Source of the DNA: Halobacillus massiliensis
GTDB lineage: Bacteria; Bacillota; Bacilli; Bacillales; Halobacillaceae
Reading direction: 5' to 3'
Assembly: GCF_900166625.1 (NCBI RefSeq)
Contig: NZ_LT800499.1
Span: forward strand, 1,220,630-1,284,629
Length of the DNA: 64,000 nt
Below, in pieces: positions 50,168 through 59,154 of this stretch. The notes beneath the pieces were generated by a model. It searched no databases and was not told the DNA's origin. It saw nothing but the letters and a program-made list of their open reading frames with translations. Each line of letters begins with the position of its first letter. Within the stretch, counting starts at the first letter, position 1. Position numbers and translations under genes: made by a program.

Positions 50168-51818
50168 GTGGCCCTTTCTTGCGTGTGCGATTTTATTTAT
50201 GTATCTCCTGCCTTATTACACATTAGGAGGAGATGCTCATATACGTGTGCACGATAACCTTGATTCCAATATCGTCTGGTATAAAGTGCTGGCAGAAAGC
50301 GGCCACATTTTCGCATCACCCGGTACGACTCTCCCTAACATTGTTAACGGCTTACCGAGGAGTGCTCTGCCTTCTGCTTTAGACGGTATTCTTTGGCTGT
50401 ACGTATGGTTTGGGCCGGTTGTGGCTTATATGATCAGCCAGACGATAATGAGGATGGGTGCTTTTTTTGGGATGTATCTATTATTAAATCGCTTCGTTAT
50501 TCCTGAAAATCACCATAAATGGCTCTCAGCCGGAGTGGCGCTTGCATTTGCTATGCTGCCATTTTGGCCATCTGGTGTTTTAACAATTGCCGGCCTTCCT
50601 CTTGCGTTCTATTTATTTCTGACCGTACGGAAAAAAGGGAAGCAAACGCCCTGGTATATTTGGCTGACGATAGCCGTTATTCCGTTCTTCTCAAATTTCG
50701 TTCTTTCTTTTATTTTCTTCCTCGGAATTATGGGCGTATGGTGGCTGGTGGAATGGGTGAGAAAGAAACGATTCAATGGCCTGTTTTTTACAGCCATTGC
50801 CGGAATGACCTCACTGTATCTTATAAAAAATTACTTGCTGATCTATACGATGTTTATTGATTCAACATTTACCTCTCATCGGGAAGAATATAATCTTGGA
50901 CATAAAGATATCGCCGGCACGCTGGAGCTTTTTGATAGAAACTTCTTTTTCGGTCATACTCATGATGAAGCCATACAAACTCCTCTCGTGATATTAGTCA
51001 TTATTGCAGCACTGATCCTTGCGATTATCCGGGGAGCCTACCCTCTTAAACTCATACTGCTTTTTGGCGCAACACCAGTGCTTTCCTTGTTTTATGCATT
51101 ATGGTACTGGCAAGGGCTGAGGCCTCTAAAAGACAGCATTAGTTTTTTTAACACCTTTAACTTGGCGAGGATTCATTTCTTTGATCCTATGCTGTGGTAT
51201 TTGTGTTTTGCTATAGCTCTCGTCATTATTGCCAGGCAATTTAAAGGAAGCCAGCTCATTGCCGCTGTTCTCATTGTTATGCAGTGTTCCAATGTCTATC
51301 AGCTAAAGGAAGAAACGAAGTATGGTGAGTTCAATACACCAACATTTAATGAGTTTTACTCGACTGAGCTTTTTGAAGACATTCAGGTCTACATCGGTGA
51401 GGAGCCTTCAGAATACAGGGTGATCAGTGTTGCGATGCATCCGACCATACCGCAATATAATGGTTTTTATACGCTTGACACGTATAACAATACGTATCCG
51501 TTAGAATATAAGCATAAGTTCAGGAAAATTATCGCTCCTGAACTTGAGAAAACCCCTTCTTTGGAAAACTACTTCGATACTTGGGGTGGAAGGCTGTACG
51601 TCTATTCCAGTGAACTCGGTAAGGACTATATGTTTAAAAAGACGAGTGATCAGACGATTGAAGAGCTGCTCTTAGATACAAAGGCTTTAAAAGAGTTAGG
51701 TGGAGATTACATTCTTTCCGGTCTGCCTATTGAAAATTATGATGAAATAGGTCTTGAATTTGAACGTTCTTTTGAAAATGAAGCATCCCCGTGGAAAATT
51801 TACTTGTACCACGTCTAA
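50130..51818 (+). CDS. Large polytopic membrane protein (DUF6044/YkoS-like), putative sugar transferase
   Basis: 562 residues from ATG 50130, 9 nt after AAGAGG in the upstream gene. About eleven membrane helices in residues 1-405 and a C-terminal 150-residue extracytoplasmic domain (YIGEEPSEYRVISVAMHPTI...YNGFYTLDTYNNTYPLEYKH). An early extracellular loop has acidic residues (GGDAHIRVHDNLDSN) of the kind found in GT-C enzymes. In B. subtilis, ykoS (same family by memory) stands next to the GT2 gene ykoT. I infer that it takes the sugar from the lipid carrier and attaches it to a cell-surface polymer. Confidence 0.83.
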   Translation: MWLNIFKFFIRHKWPFLACAILFMYLLPYYTLGGDAHIRVHDNLDSNIVWYKVLAESGHIFASPGTTLPNIVNGLPRSALPSALDGILWLYVWFGPVVAYMISQTIMRMGAFFGMYLLLNRFVIPENHHKWLSAGVALAFAMLPFWPSGVLTIAGLPLAFYLFLTVRKKGKQTPWYIWLTIAVIPFFSNFVLSFIFFLGIMGVWWLVEWVRKKRFNGLFFTAIAGMTSLYLIKNYLLIYTMFIDSTFTSHREEYNLGHKDIAGTLELFDRNFFFGHTHDEAIQTPLVILVIIAALILAIIRGAYPLKLILLFGATPVLSLFYALWYWQGLRPLKDSISFFNTFNLARIHFFDPMLWYLCFAIALVIIARQFKGSQLIAAVLIVMQCSNVYQLKEETKYGEFNTPTFNEFYSTELFEDIQVYIGEEPSEYRVISVAMHPTIPQYNGFYTLDTYNNTYPLEYKHKFRKIIAPELEKTPSLENYFDTWGGRLYVYSSELGKDYMFKKTSDQTIEELLLDTKALKELGGDYILSGLPIENYDEIGLEFERSFENEASPWKIYLYHV

Positions 51819-52002
51819 TGAGAAGTTACTTAGTCCCGGATAAAAGGAATTAGGAGACACAAGGAAAGAGCTTCATACCGACTATTTAACAGCAGATTAA
51901 AGAGCGGAATGTTGGGAATATAGGTTCAACTTTTATGCATCCGGTATCCCCTCCCAACAGCTTGTGTTATTTTTATAACCAATAGATGAGGAGGGGTGGA
52001 GG

Positions 52003-52542
52003 ATGTATATGAAAAAAGTGGCAGGTTTTATACTTTGTAGTCTTTTTCTTTTCACTTTTTACCCGCAGACTGGATATGCTCATGCACTGGAGGCTCCATT
52101 GTCCGTACAGGATCAGAAGATTAAAGATGAAATTGAACAGCTTACAGCTGAACTAGAAGAGGAGAACATTTCAGAACTTCATTTTGTAACAGGGCTTGAT
52201 GAACGACTTTCAAAGAAACCGAAATACAATAAAGCAAAGAGTCAGCCAGTACAAGATCCATCAGCTAATGACGGGGAGAACATGCTGCAAATACTGGCTG
52301 ATACCGGAGCGACAGAATGGAACAGCTCGATAATTGAGTTTGCGGAAGAACTTCCTGTCTCACAGGAATCAAAAGAAACGTTGATCAAGCTCTTTAATTA
52401 TCACGTAGTAAGCAATGTCGTTGTCTCCTCCATGGATTCAGATGATGTAACTGAGGCCATGATTCTTGAGTTGAAGGAAAAAGGGGTTACTGATGATTTT
52501 GCAAAAACTACTTCTCATACCTTAGTATTTTTGCTTTTGTAG
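52003..52542 (+). CDS. Secreted hypothetical protein
   Basis: 179 residues; ATG 8 nt after GAGGAGG (ATG 52009 is also possible). Signal peptide at residues 1-28 (FILCSLFLFTFYPQTGYAHA). The mature part is acidic and helical with no cysteine and no family I recognise. Possibly co-transcribed with the surface-glycosylation operon 184 nt upstream, though no terminator or promoter is certain there. Confidence 0.72.
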   Translation: MYMKKVAGFILCSLFLFTFYPQTGYAHALEAPLSVQDQKIKDEIEQLTAELEEENISELHFVTGLDERLSKKPKYNKAKSQPVQDPSANDGENMLQILADTGATEWNSSIIEFAEELPVSQESKETLIKLFNYHVVSNVVVSSMDSDDVTEAMILELKEKGVTDDFAKTTSHTLVFLLL

Positions 52543-52559
52543 GAAGCGTGTTACACAAA

Positions 52560-52597
52560 GAAAGCCCTTATCCTGGCCAGGATGAGGGCTTTCTTTG
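52560..52597. terminator. Bidirectional terminator between convergent genes
   Basis: GAAAGCCCT.. / ..AGGGCTTTC long stem around CCTGGCCAGG, with T/A tracts on both sides. Confidence 0.88.
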
Positions 52598-52600
52598 TCA

Positions 52601-54754
52601 TTAATCTATCAAAGTGAATCTCTTCGATTGAACATCCTGGCTGTTTCCTCCAACAAATACTTCAAATTCACCTGCATCACTCTTGTATTCCATGTCAGGA
52701 TGAATATAGCGTAACTGCTCCTCCGTGATCGTAAAATTAACCTGTTGGGTTTCTCCGGCTTCCAGGTGAATTTTTTGAAAGTCCTTTAATTCCTTCAGTG
52801 GACGAACGACCTGACCAATTAGATCTCTGACATAAAGCTGAACGATTTCTTCTCCAGCTGTTCCACTCGTATTCTTAACTTCTATACTAATAATAAGAGG
52901 TTCATCTTTTGTCATAGTCTCAGCCGAAATTTCAAGGGTGCTGTAGGCAAATGTACTGTAGCTTAAGCCGTAGCCAAAGGGCAGCAAAGCCTCATTCGGA
53001 GCATCTAAATATTGAGACACATAGCGAACCTGGGCATCTGGAGCATCTTTGGGCCGCCCTGTATTGTAGTGGTTGTAGTAAACAGGGACCTGGCCAACGG
53101 AATAAGGAAAGGACATGGACAGCTTCGCGGAGGGGTTCACTTTTCCAAATAGAATATCAGCAAGCGCATGGCCGCCTTCTGTTCCAGGATACCATGCTTC
53201 AACTACAGCATCTGCATGTTCCATAACTTCTTTTATATCAAGCGGGCGTCCATTAAACAGGACGGCAACCACTGGTTTACCGAGTTCTTTTATTTTCTTC
53301 AGCAAGTCCACTTGTACCTCTGGAATCCGGATGTCTGCACGTGAGCCTGCTTCTCCACTCATGTCAGAACGTTCACCAAGCGCTACTACAATTTTGTCGG
53401 CTTGCTTCGCTTTCTCAACCGCCTCCTGGAGGGTTTTCTCTGAACCTGTTTCAATGTCACATCCATCTGCTGTTAACAAATCCGCTACATAGTTTTTCAT
53501 CCCCTGGTCAAGGGTGATGGTATCTTCTGGGGCGCCTGCCCAGGACCATGGACCTAAAATATCTGTACTCATTGAAAAAGGACCGACTAGTGCAATCTTT
53601 TCTTTTTTTAATGGAAGAACCTTTTCGTTTTTCAAAAGGACGATAGATTTCGAGGCAAGTTCTCTTGCCGCCGCTCTATGTTCTGAAGATAGAATAAATT
53701 CTTTTTCTTCTTCTTCATTTGCAAAGCGATGAGGATTCTCAAATAAGCCTAATTTCTTTTTCAATGTAAGAATTCTAAGTACCGCTTCATCCAACAGGTC
53801 CTCAGTAATCTTGCCTTCTTCAATCAATTCACTCAAATGATTTACGTAACAGGAGGTCATCATTTCAATATCTACTCCTGCTTTAAGCGCCTGCTCAGCT
53901 GCTTCTTTTTCATTTGCAGCTACCCCATGTGGAAGAAGCTCTTTTACGGCACCCCAGTCAGAGATGAGTACACCGTCAAAACCCCATTCTTTTCGCAGAA
54001 GATCACGCATAAGTGCTTTGTTTCCAGTAGAAGGAATACCATTTAATATATTAAATGCTGTCATAACCATTTCGCATCCTTCATCAAGGGCCGCTTTATA
54101 AGCGGGTAAATAGGATTCACGCAGCATCCATTCTGACATATCTACTGTATTATAATCTCTTCCTCCTTCAGGAGCGCCGTAAGCCGCGAAGTGTTTAACA
54201 CAGGAAGCGACTTTGTACTTGTCACTCTCTAAGTTTCCTTGAAAACCTCGCACAAAGGCCCTTGCAAACGTACTATTTAAAAATACATCTTCTCCGGTCG
54301 ATTCCATAACCCGTCCCCACCTGGGATCACGTGATAAATCTACCATCGGTGCAAATGACACATGAACTCCAGAAACGGCCGCTTCCTTTGCAGCAATCTC
54401 AGCACTTTTCTCTGCAAGCTCCATATCCCATGAACATCCAATCGCTAATGGAACCGGGAAAATCGTCTTAAATCCATGGACTATATCTGACATAAATAAT
54501 AGCGGAATATTAAGACGGCTGCTTTCTAAATATTTTTTTTGGATATTTTTAATTTCCTTTGCTCCTGAGGCTCCTAAGACGGATCCTGCATTTATAATAT
54601 CTTTATCGTTAATCCCCATATCCTGCATCGGTCCGGTAATTTGCCCGCTGTCGGAAGCCCCTTTAAAAAAAGGTGTGGCTAATTGCATTAGCTGTCCCGT
54701 TTTTTCTTCTAATGTCATTTCATTAAGCAGTTCTTTTAATTGATGGTCATTCAT
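52601..54754 (-). CDS. bglX: Beta-glucosidase-like glycoside hydrolase family 3
   Basis: 717 residues, cytoplasmic (no signal peptide). GH3 N-domain with MSDIVHGFKTIFPVPLAIGC, PRWGRVMESTGEDVF, KHFAAYG, and the nucleophile Asp in GVLISDWGAV (about residue 262). C-terminal domain: VALGERSDMSGEAGSRADI and the fibronectin-like tail starting EPLIISIEVKNTSG. It cleaves beta-linked gluco- or xylo-oligosaccharides from the non-reducing end. It is divergent from a CUT1 transporter and shares a twin operator with it (54779-54944), so it is part of one regulon with the LacI at 58118. Confidence 0.94.
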   Translation of the reverse strand: MNDHQLKELLNEMTLEEKTGQLMQLATPFFKGASDSGQITGPMQDMGINDKDIINAGSVLGASGAKEIKNIQKKYLESSRLNIPLLFMSDIVHGFKTIFPVPLAIGCSWDMELAEKSAEIAAKEAAVSGVHVSFAPMVDLSRDPRWGRVMESTGEDVFLNSTFARAFVRGFQGNLESDKYKVASCVKHFAAYGAPEGGRDYNTVDMSEWMLRESYLPAYKAALDEGCEMVMTAFNILNGIPSTGNKALMRDLLRKEWGFDGVLISDWGAVKELLPHGVAANEKEAAEQALKAGVDIEMMTSCYVNHLSELIEEGKITEDLLDEAVLRILTLKKKLGLFENPHRFANEEEEKEFILSSEHRAAARELASKSIVLLKNEKVLPLKKEKIALVGPFSMSTDILGPWSWAGAPEDTITLDQGMKNYVADLLTADGCDIETGSEKTLQEAVEKAKQADKIVVALGERSDMSGEAGSRADIRIPEVQVDLLKKIKELGKPVVAVLFNGRPLDIKEVMEHADAVVEAWYPGTEGGHALADILFGKVNPSAKLSMSFPYSVGQVPVYYNHYNTGRPKDAPDAQVRYVSQYLDAPNEALLPFGYGLSYSTFAYSTLEISAETMTKDEPLIISIEVKNTSGTAGEEIVQLYVRDLIGQVVRPLKELKDFQKIHLEAGETQQVNFTITEEQLRYIHPDMEYKSDAGEFEVFVGGNSQDVQSKRFTLID

Positions 54755-54778
54755 TTTAGTGTCCCCCTATCTAAAATT

Positions 54779-54835
54779 CGAAACGTTTCAATACATCATG
54801 GATAGAAGTATAAGCGTGGTTTCTAATTTCGTCAA
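54779..54835 (-). promoter_or_regulatory. bglX promoter with LacI operator
   Basis: Minus strand: -35 TTGACG (54830-54835), 17-bp spacer, -10 TATACT (54807-54812). The operator CGAAACGTTTCAA (54779-54791) follows the -10 by 15 bp, just downstream of the expected start point. The same 13-mer is in front of the divergent transporter gene. Confidence 0.85.
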
Positions 54836-54894
54836 CCTTGTTACTAGGCTTTACACTTCATTTAAATGGAAAATTTGTAATTTTAAAAAATATA

Positions 54895-54944
54895 TTGAAA
54901 GCGAATACAAAATTAAGTACAATAAGTTTATCGAAACGTTTCAA
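54895..54944 (+). promoter_or_regulatory. Transporter operon promoter with LacI operator
   Basis: -35 TTGAAA (54895-54900), 17-bp spacer, -10 TACAAT (54918-54923). The operator CGAAACGTTTCAA (54932-54944) covers the start point. Identical to the site in front of bglX; the AAACGTTT centre is a LacI-family core and is probably read by the protein at 58118. Confidence 0.87.
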
Positions 54945-54966
54945 CAAAACTTGGAGGGGGATTATT

Positions 54967-56202
54967 ATGAAAACGAAAATATTTGCTTTGCTTGCTGTTG
55001 TTTTACTATCAGGTACATTGGCGGCTTGTTCAAGCGGTTCATCATCAGGAGAAGGTGACAATGAGACGGTTACAGTATGGGCAATGGGTGAAGAAGGTAA
55101 GAAGCTTAAAGAGTTTAGCAAAGGATTTGAAGAAGCAAACCCTGATTTAAAGGTAGATGTCCAGGCGATCCCATGGGACACAGCGCATGATAAATTGCTG
55201 ACTGCCGTAGCTTCAGGTAATGGACCGGATGTCGTTCAGTTAGGAACAACCTGGGTGCCAGAGTTTGCAGAGGCAGGAGCACTACTCGATCTTTCTGAAT
55301 ACATGGAAGACTATCCGGGCTTTGCAAAAGAAAACTACTTTGAAGGCTCTGTCTCTACGATGGAATATGAGGATCAAATTGTAGGGATTCCGTGGTATGT
55401 GGAAACACGCGTATTGTATTATCGTACAGATATTTTAGAAGAAGCTGGATATGAGGAAGCCCCTAAAACGTGGGACGAGCTTAAGGATGCAGCACGTACG
55501 ATCGCAGACAGTGGAGAGGATACGTATGGACTTGATATTGACAGAAATGATCAGATCACTCCGTTTATCTTCGCATGGCAGAATGGATATGATGCCGATA
55601 TTGAAAACAAACAGCTGAACTTTGAGAGTCCTGAATTTAAAGAAGCTATCGAATACTATGCCAGTTATTTTGAAGAAGGAATTAGTCAGACTCAAGAAGG
55701 TGTAGATATAGTCCAGGCGTTTAAAGAAGGAAATAAACCGATGTTCTTCAGCGGACCTTGGATGATAAATATCATTAATGACCAGGCCCCTGACATTGAA
55801 GGGAAATGGGCAACGGCTGTTATGCCTGAGAAGGAGACAAATACTTCCAGTATGGGTGGAGCCAACTTATCTGTTTTCCATTCTTCCGATAACGTGGAAG
55901 GTGCTTTAGAGTACATTTCTTACATGACAGAAGTAGATACTCAAATGGAATGGCTGGAAGCATCGAATACACTACCTTCCCGCACAGATGCCTGGGAAAA
56001 GGATATTATGACTGAAGATCCAATGTACGCTACGTTTGGCGAGCAGCTTGAAAATACAAAACCTGGTCTTCAAACCCCTCAATTCGAAAGAATCGCTCAG
56101 GAGTTTCTCGGATCGATTGAACGGATTACAGAAGGCGGCGCAGATATAGACGAAGAGCTGGAGAGCTTTAACGAGAAAGCTAATAACTTAATTGACGAAT
56201 AA
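54967..56202 (+). CDS. CUT1-type sugar ABC transporter solute-binding lipoprotein
   Basis: 411 residues from ATG 54967 after TTGGAGGGGG; longer frames upstream run through the operator. Lipoprotein signal ends GTLAAC (lipid on Cys20). Family-1 binding protein: VTVWAMGEEGKKLKEFSKGF, VASGNGPDVVQLGTTWVPEF, FFSGPWMINIINDQ. With permeases at 56302 and 57219 it imports an oligosaccharide, probably the GH3 substrate. A terminator-like hairpin follows, so more binding protein than permease is made. Confidence 0.93.
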   Translation: MKTKIFALLAVVLLSGTLAACSSGSSSGEGDNETVTVWAMGEEGKKLKEFSKGFEEANPDLKVDVQAIPWDTAHDKLLTAVASGNGPDVVQLGTTWVPEFAEAGALLDLSEYMEDYPGFAKENYFEGSVSTMEYEDQIVGIPWYVETRVLYYRTDILEEAGYEEAPKTWDELKDAARTIADSGEDTYGLDIDRNDQITPFIFAWQNGYDADIENKQLNFESPEFKEAIEYYASYFEEGISQTQEGVDIVQAFKEGNKPMFFSGPWMINIINDQAPDIEGKWATAVMPEKETNTSSMGGANLSVFHSSDNVEGALEYISYMTEVDTQMEWLEASNTLPSRTDAWEKDIMTEDPMYATFGEQLENTKPGLQTPQFERIAQEFLGSIERITEGGADIDEELESFNEKANNLIDE

Positions 56203-56213
56203 TAAATAATGAA

Positions 56214-56258
56214 ACGGTGATGGGGTGGAGGGAATCTTTCACGCCATCATCCTTTTTT
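56214..56258 (+). terminator. Attenuating terminator between binding protein and permeases
   Basis: GGTGATGGGGTG pairs with CGCCATCATCC (imperfect) around a 14-nt loop, followed by TTTTTT. Confidence 0.6.
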
Positions 56259-56301
56259 AAAAGCTCTTAACCATTCGGTTGATAAAGATAGGTGGGTATA
56301 A

Positions 56302-57198
56302 ATGAAACCGTTAAGAAATTTATACAGTAACAGACATCCATATATGTTTATAGCACCAGCCGTTATACTGCTTGCTGTCTTCAGCTTAATTCCAATTCTT
56401 GTTGCATTTGTAATTAGTTTTTCTGATATGAATTTAAAAGGGCTGGCAGACTGGTCTTCGATCACCTTTATCGGGCTGGAGAATTATATGGATCTGTTTT
56501 CTGATGATACTTTTATAAAATCAATTTATAACACATTGTTTTATGTCATAATCGGTGTCCCGCTTGTAATCGTATCTTCTTTATCGATTGCACTGCTGCT
56601 TAACTATGGAACGAATAAAATTTTTACTGTGTTCCGCGCCGTATATTATATGCCTTCTATTACTAATATTATTGCTGTGGCTGTTATCTGGGGATATCTT
56701 TACAACACGGAATACGGATTGTTTAATTATCTTCTTTCCCTTTTAACAGTGGATAATATTCCGTGGCTGGAGGAGCCGACGATTGCCAAGCTTTCACTTA
56801 TCCTTTTAGCGGTTTGGAAAGGTATTGGGATTAACATGATTATTTTTCTTGCGGCTTTACAGGGAATTCCTAAATCCTATTATGAAGCAGCCGAAATGGA
56901 TGGAGCGAACCGTCTGCAAGTGCTTTTTAATGTGACTCTCCCTCTGTTAAGGTACGCAACCTTTTTCGTCACGATTACGACACTAATAGGCTGGATGCAG
57001 TTTTTCGAAGAGCCGTTCGTTATGACAGATGGCGGACCGCTTGACGGCACGATTTCCATTGCATTATTTATCTATAAAGAAGGCTTTCAATTCAGTGAAT
57101 TTGGTTACGCGGCTGCTGGATCATTTATTCTGTTTGCCATGATTATAATCGTAACGCTGATTCAATTTAAGTTTAGAAAATCTGATACTCAGTACTAA
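56302..57198 (+). CDS. CUT1 sugar ABC permease (MalF/UgpA type)
   Basis: 298 residues; ATG after TAGGTGGGTATAA. Six helices; PYMFIAPAVILLAVFSLIPI start, YYMPSITNIIAVAVIWGYLY, and the EAA loop SYYEAAEMDGANRLQVLFNV TLP at about residues 193-215. It pairs with the next gene product. No ATPase gene is in the locus. Confidence 0.93.
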   Translation: MKPLRNLYSNRHPYMFIAPAVILLAVFSLIPILVAFVISFSDMNLKGLADWSSITFIGLENYMDLFSDDTFIKSIYNTLFYVIIGVPLVIVSSLSIALLLNYGTNKIFTVFRAVYYMPSITNIIAVAVIWGYLYNTEYGLFNYLLSLLTVDNIPWLEEPTIAKLSLILLAVWKGIGINMIIFLAALQGIPKSYYEAAEMDGANRLQVLFNVTLPLLRYATFFVTITTLIGWMQFFEEPFVMTDGGPLDGTISIALFIYKEGFQFSEFGYAAAGSFILFAMIIIVTLIQFKFRKSDTQY

Positions 57199-57218
57199 AG
57201 GGGAAGGAGTGAAAGAAA

Positions 57219-58049
57219 ATGGCAGTGGCTAAGAAACAGAATAAGTTAGAGAAATATTTCGTACTCGCTTTATTGATAATCGGCGGAATTGCTGTATCAA
57301 TTCCTTTCATCTGGATGATATCAAGTTCGTTTAAACCAGAAAGTGAAGTGCTGTCTATCCCTCCGACGATTTTGCCTGATAATCCGACACTTGATAATTA
57401 CATCAGCCTTTTTACGGGCATGAATTTTACTGTGTATTTACGAAATACACTCATTATAGTCTTCTTTTCGTTTATAGGACTGCTGTTTAATGCGATGGCC
57501 GGCTACGGTTTTGCTAAATACAGCTTTAAAGGCAGGGAGAAAGTTTTTTATCTAGTTTTGGCTACTATGATGATACCGGGGCAGGTAACGATGATTCCTG
57601 TGTATCTTATTTTGAATCAGATGGGACTCACGAATACAATGACAGGGATTGTGCTGCCTGGACTTGCCGTAGCATTTAGTATTTTCTTGTTCCGGCAGTT
57701 CATGACGACTGTCCCAGATGATTTAATAGAAGCTGCCAGGCTGGACGGCGCGGGGGAGTTTTATATCTTCTTCAAACTGGTCGTCCCGATTGCTAAACCA
57801 ATTTTTGCAGTTCAGGGAATCCTGACTTTTATAGCAGGCTGGAATAGTTTCCTGTGGCCATTAATTATTGCAAATGATGAAAGCTTATACACCTTGTCTG
57901 TCGGTCTGTCTCTCCTCCAGGGGCAATATGCGAATAACTTTGCTTTACAGATGGCGGGTGCAGCCTTCATGGTTGTTCCAATTATTATTATCTTTTCCTT
58001 TTTTCAGAAGTATATTGTGGAAGGTTTTACAATGTCCGGAATTAAATAA
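57219..58049 (+). CDS. CUT1 sugar ABC permease (MalG/UgpE type)
   Basis: 276 residues; ATG after GGGGAAGGAG. Six helices; SIPFIWMISSSFKPESEVLS, MMIPGQVTMIPVYLILNQMG, EAA loop LIEAARLDGAGEFYIFFKLV, GWNSFLWPLIIA. Completes the transmembrane part. The transporter must borrow an ATPase such as an MsmX homologue encoded elsewhere. Confidence 0.93.
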   Translation: MAVAKKQNKLEKYFVLALLIIGGIAVSIPFIWMISSSFKPESEVLSIPPTILPDNPTLDNYISLFTGMNFTVYLRNTLIIVFFSFIGLLFNAMAGYGFAKYSFKGREKVFYLVLATMMIPGQVTMIPVYLILNQMGLTNTMTGIVLPGLAVAFSIFLFRQFMTTVPDDLIEAARLDGAGEFYIFFKLVVPIAKPIFAVQGILTFIAGWNSFLWPLIIANDESLYTLSVGLSLLQGQYANNFALQMAGAAFMVVPIIIIFSFFQKYIVEGFTMSGIK

Positions 58050-58117
58050 ATTCGAAATGTCATCCTAAAAACAAGTACAATAATTGTAAGCAGGATATAA
58101 AAGGAGCAGGAGTTAAG

Positions 58118-59110
58118 ATGGCGACAATAAAAGATGTAGCTAAAAGAGCGGGAGTTGCGGTCTCCACAGCTTCTTACGCGCTAAACGGCATAAATAAAGT
58201 GAGTTCTGCCACTATTGAAAAGGTACTGAAAGCCGCTCAGGAGTTAAACTATAAAAAAAGCGGAACGGCTTCAGATTTAAAACGTACAAAGACGAATACC
58301 ATTGCGTTGATACTCAGTGACTTATCCGGTCCTTATTTTTCAGAGTTAATTAAAGGTGTGCAGGAAGCCACGGCTTCTAATGGTTATGATCTTATCGCCT
58401 GCAGTTCAGTAGGCGGAGACAAGTCAACGGCTTCCAAGTTTTTAAAAGAAAAGCGTGTCGATGGGGCTATCGTTCTTGCACAGAATATTTCTTCAGAATT
58501 GATCAATGCGTCAGCACGTGAAGATTTCCCTGTCATCGTTCTTGATCGCAAGGTGGACAGTCCATATGCTCTCCACGTGAAAGTAAATAACAGGCAAGGT
58601 GGATATGAGGCAACACAATATATGATTAATAAAGGGCACCGGACGATCGCGTATATAAGCGGTCCTCTAAACTCCCATGATAATGAAGAACGTTTTAAAG
58701 GGTACCTTCAGGCATTGGAAGACCATGATCTTCCTTATCAATCACGCTGGAAAATAAGCGGTGATTTCACAAGAGAGGGCGGCTACCGGGCAACGAAAAT
58801 GATGATTGCCCAGCAGAATCTCCCCGAAGCGGTATTTTATGCTAACGATGAAATGGCGATTGGCGGCCTGCAGGCGTTTGCGGAAAAAAATCTAAAGGTG
58901 CCGGAAGATATATCGGTGGCCGGGTTTGATGATATTCAATTATCTGAATATGTAAATCCTCCCCTTACTACCGTAAGACAGCCAAAATACGAAGCCGGTG
59001 CGCTGGCTGTTCATTTGATTTTTCAAATGTTAGCTGGAGAAAAGGTAGAAAAAACATACAATCTGCCCACTGATTTCGTTGAACGTTTATCAGTTAGAGC
59101 TAAGAAGTAA
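58118..59110 (+). CDS. LacI-family regulator of the GH3/CUT1 locus
   Basis: 330 residues; ATG after AAAGGAGCAGGAGTTAAG. DNA-binding domain TIKDVAKRAGVAVSTASYAL, hinge helix up to about 60, periplasmic-binding-like core (IALILSDLSGPYFSELIKGV, YANDEMAIGGLQAF, SVAGFDDIQLSEY). Last gene of the operon. It likely binds the twin CGAAACGTTTCAA sites and releases on the imported sugar. Recognition-helix residues differ from those of the second LacI protein at 59153, fitting different operators. Confidence 0.92.
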   Translation: MATIKDVAKRAGVAVSTASYALNGINKVSSATIEKVLKAAQELNYKKSGTASDLKRTKTNTIALILSDLSGPYFSELIKGVQEATASNGYDLIACSSVGGDKSTASKFLKEKRVDGAIVLAQNISSELINASAREDFPVIVLDRKVDSPYALHVKVNNRQGGYEATQYMINKGHRTIAYISGPLNSHDNEERFKGYLQALEDHDLPYQSRWKISGDFTREGGYRATKMMIAQQNLPEAVFYANDEMAIGGLQAFAEKNLKVPEDISVAGFDDIQLSEYVNPPLTTVRQPKYEAGALAVHLIFQMLAGEKVEKTYNLPTDFVERLSVRAKK

Positions 59111-59114
59111 GTAC

Positions 59115-59154
59115 AAAAAAACCTGCATCCTAATGGCTGGATGCAGGTTTTTTT
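59115..59154. terminator. Bidirectional terminator between the two lacI-type genes
   Basis: AAAAAACCTGCATCC / GGATGCAGGTTTTTT with an 8-nt loop. Confidence 0.92.

Noticed and set aside
54838-54966. Extended N-terminus of the sugar-binding protein from 54838
   Set aside because: It would place the promoter and operator inside the gene and remove the lipoprotein signal from the start; ATG 54967 has GGAGGGGG upstream.
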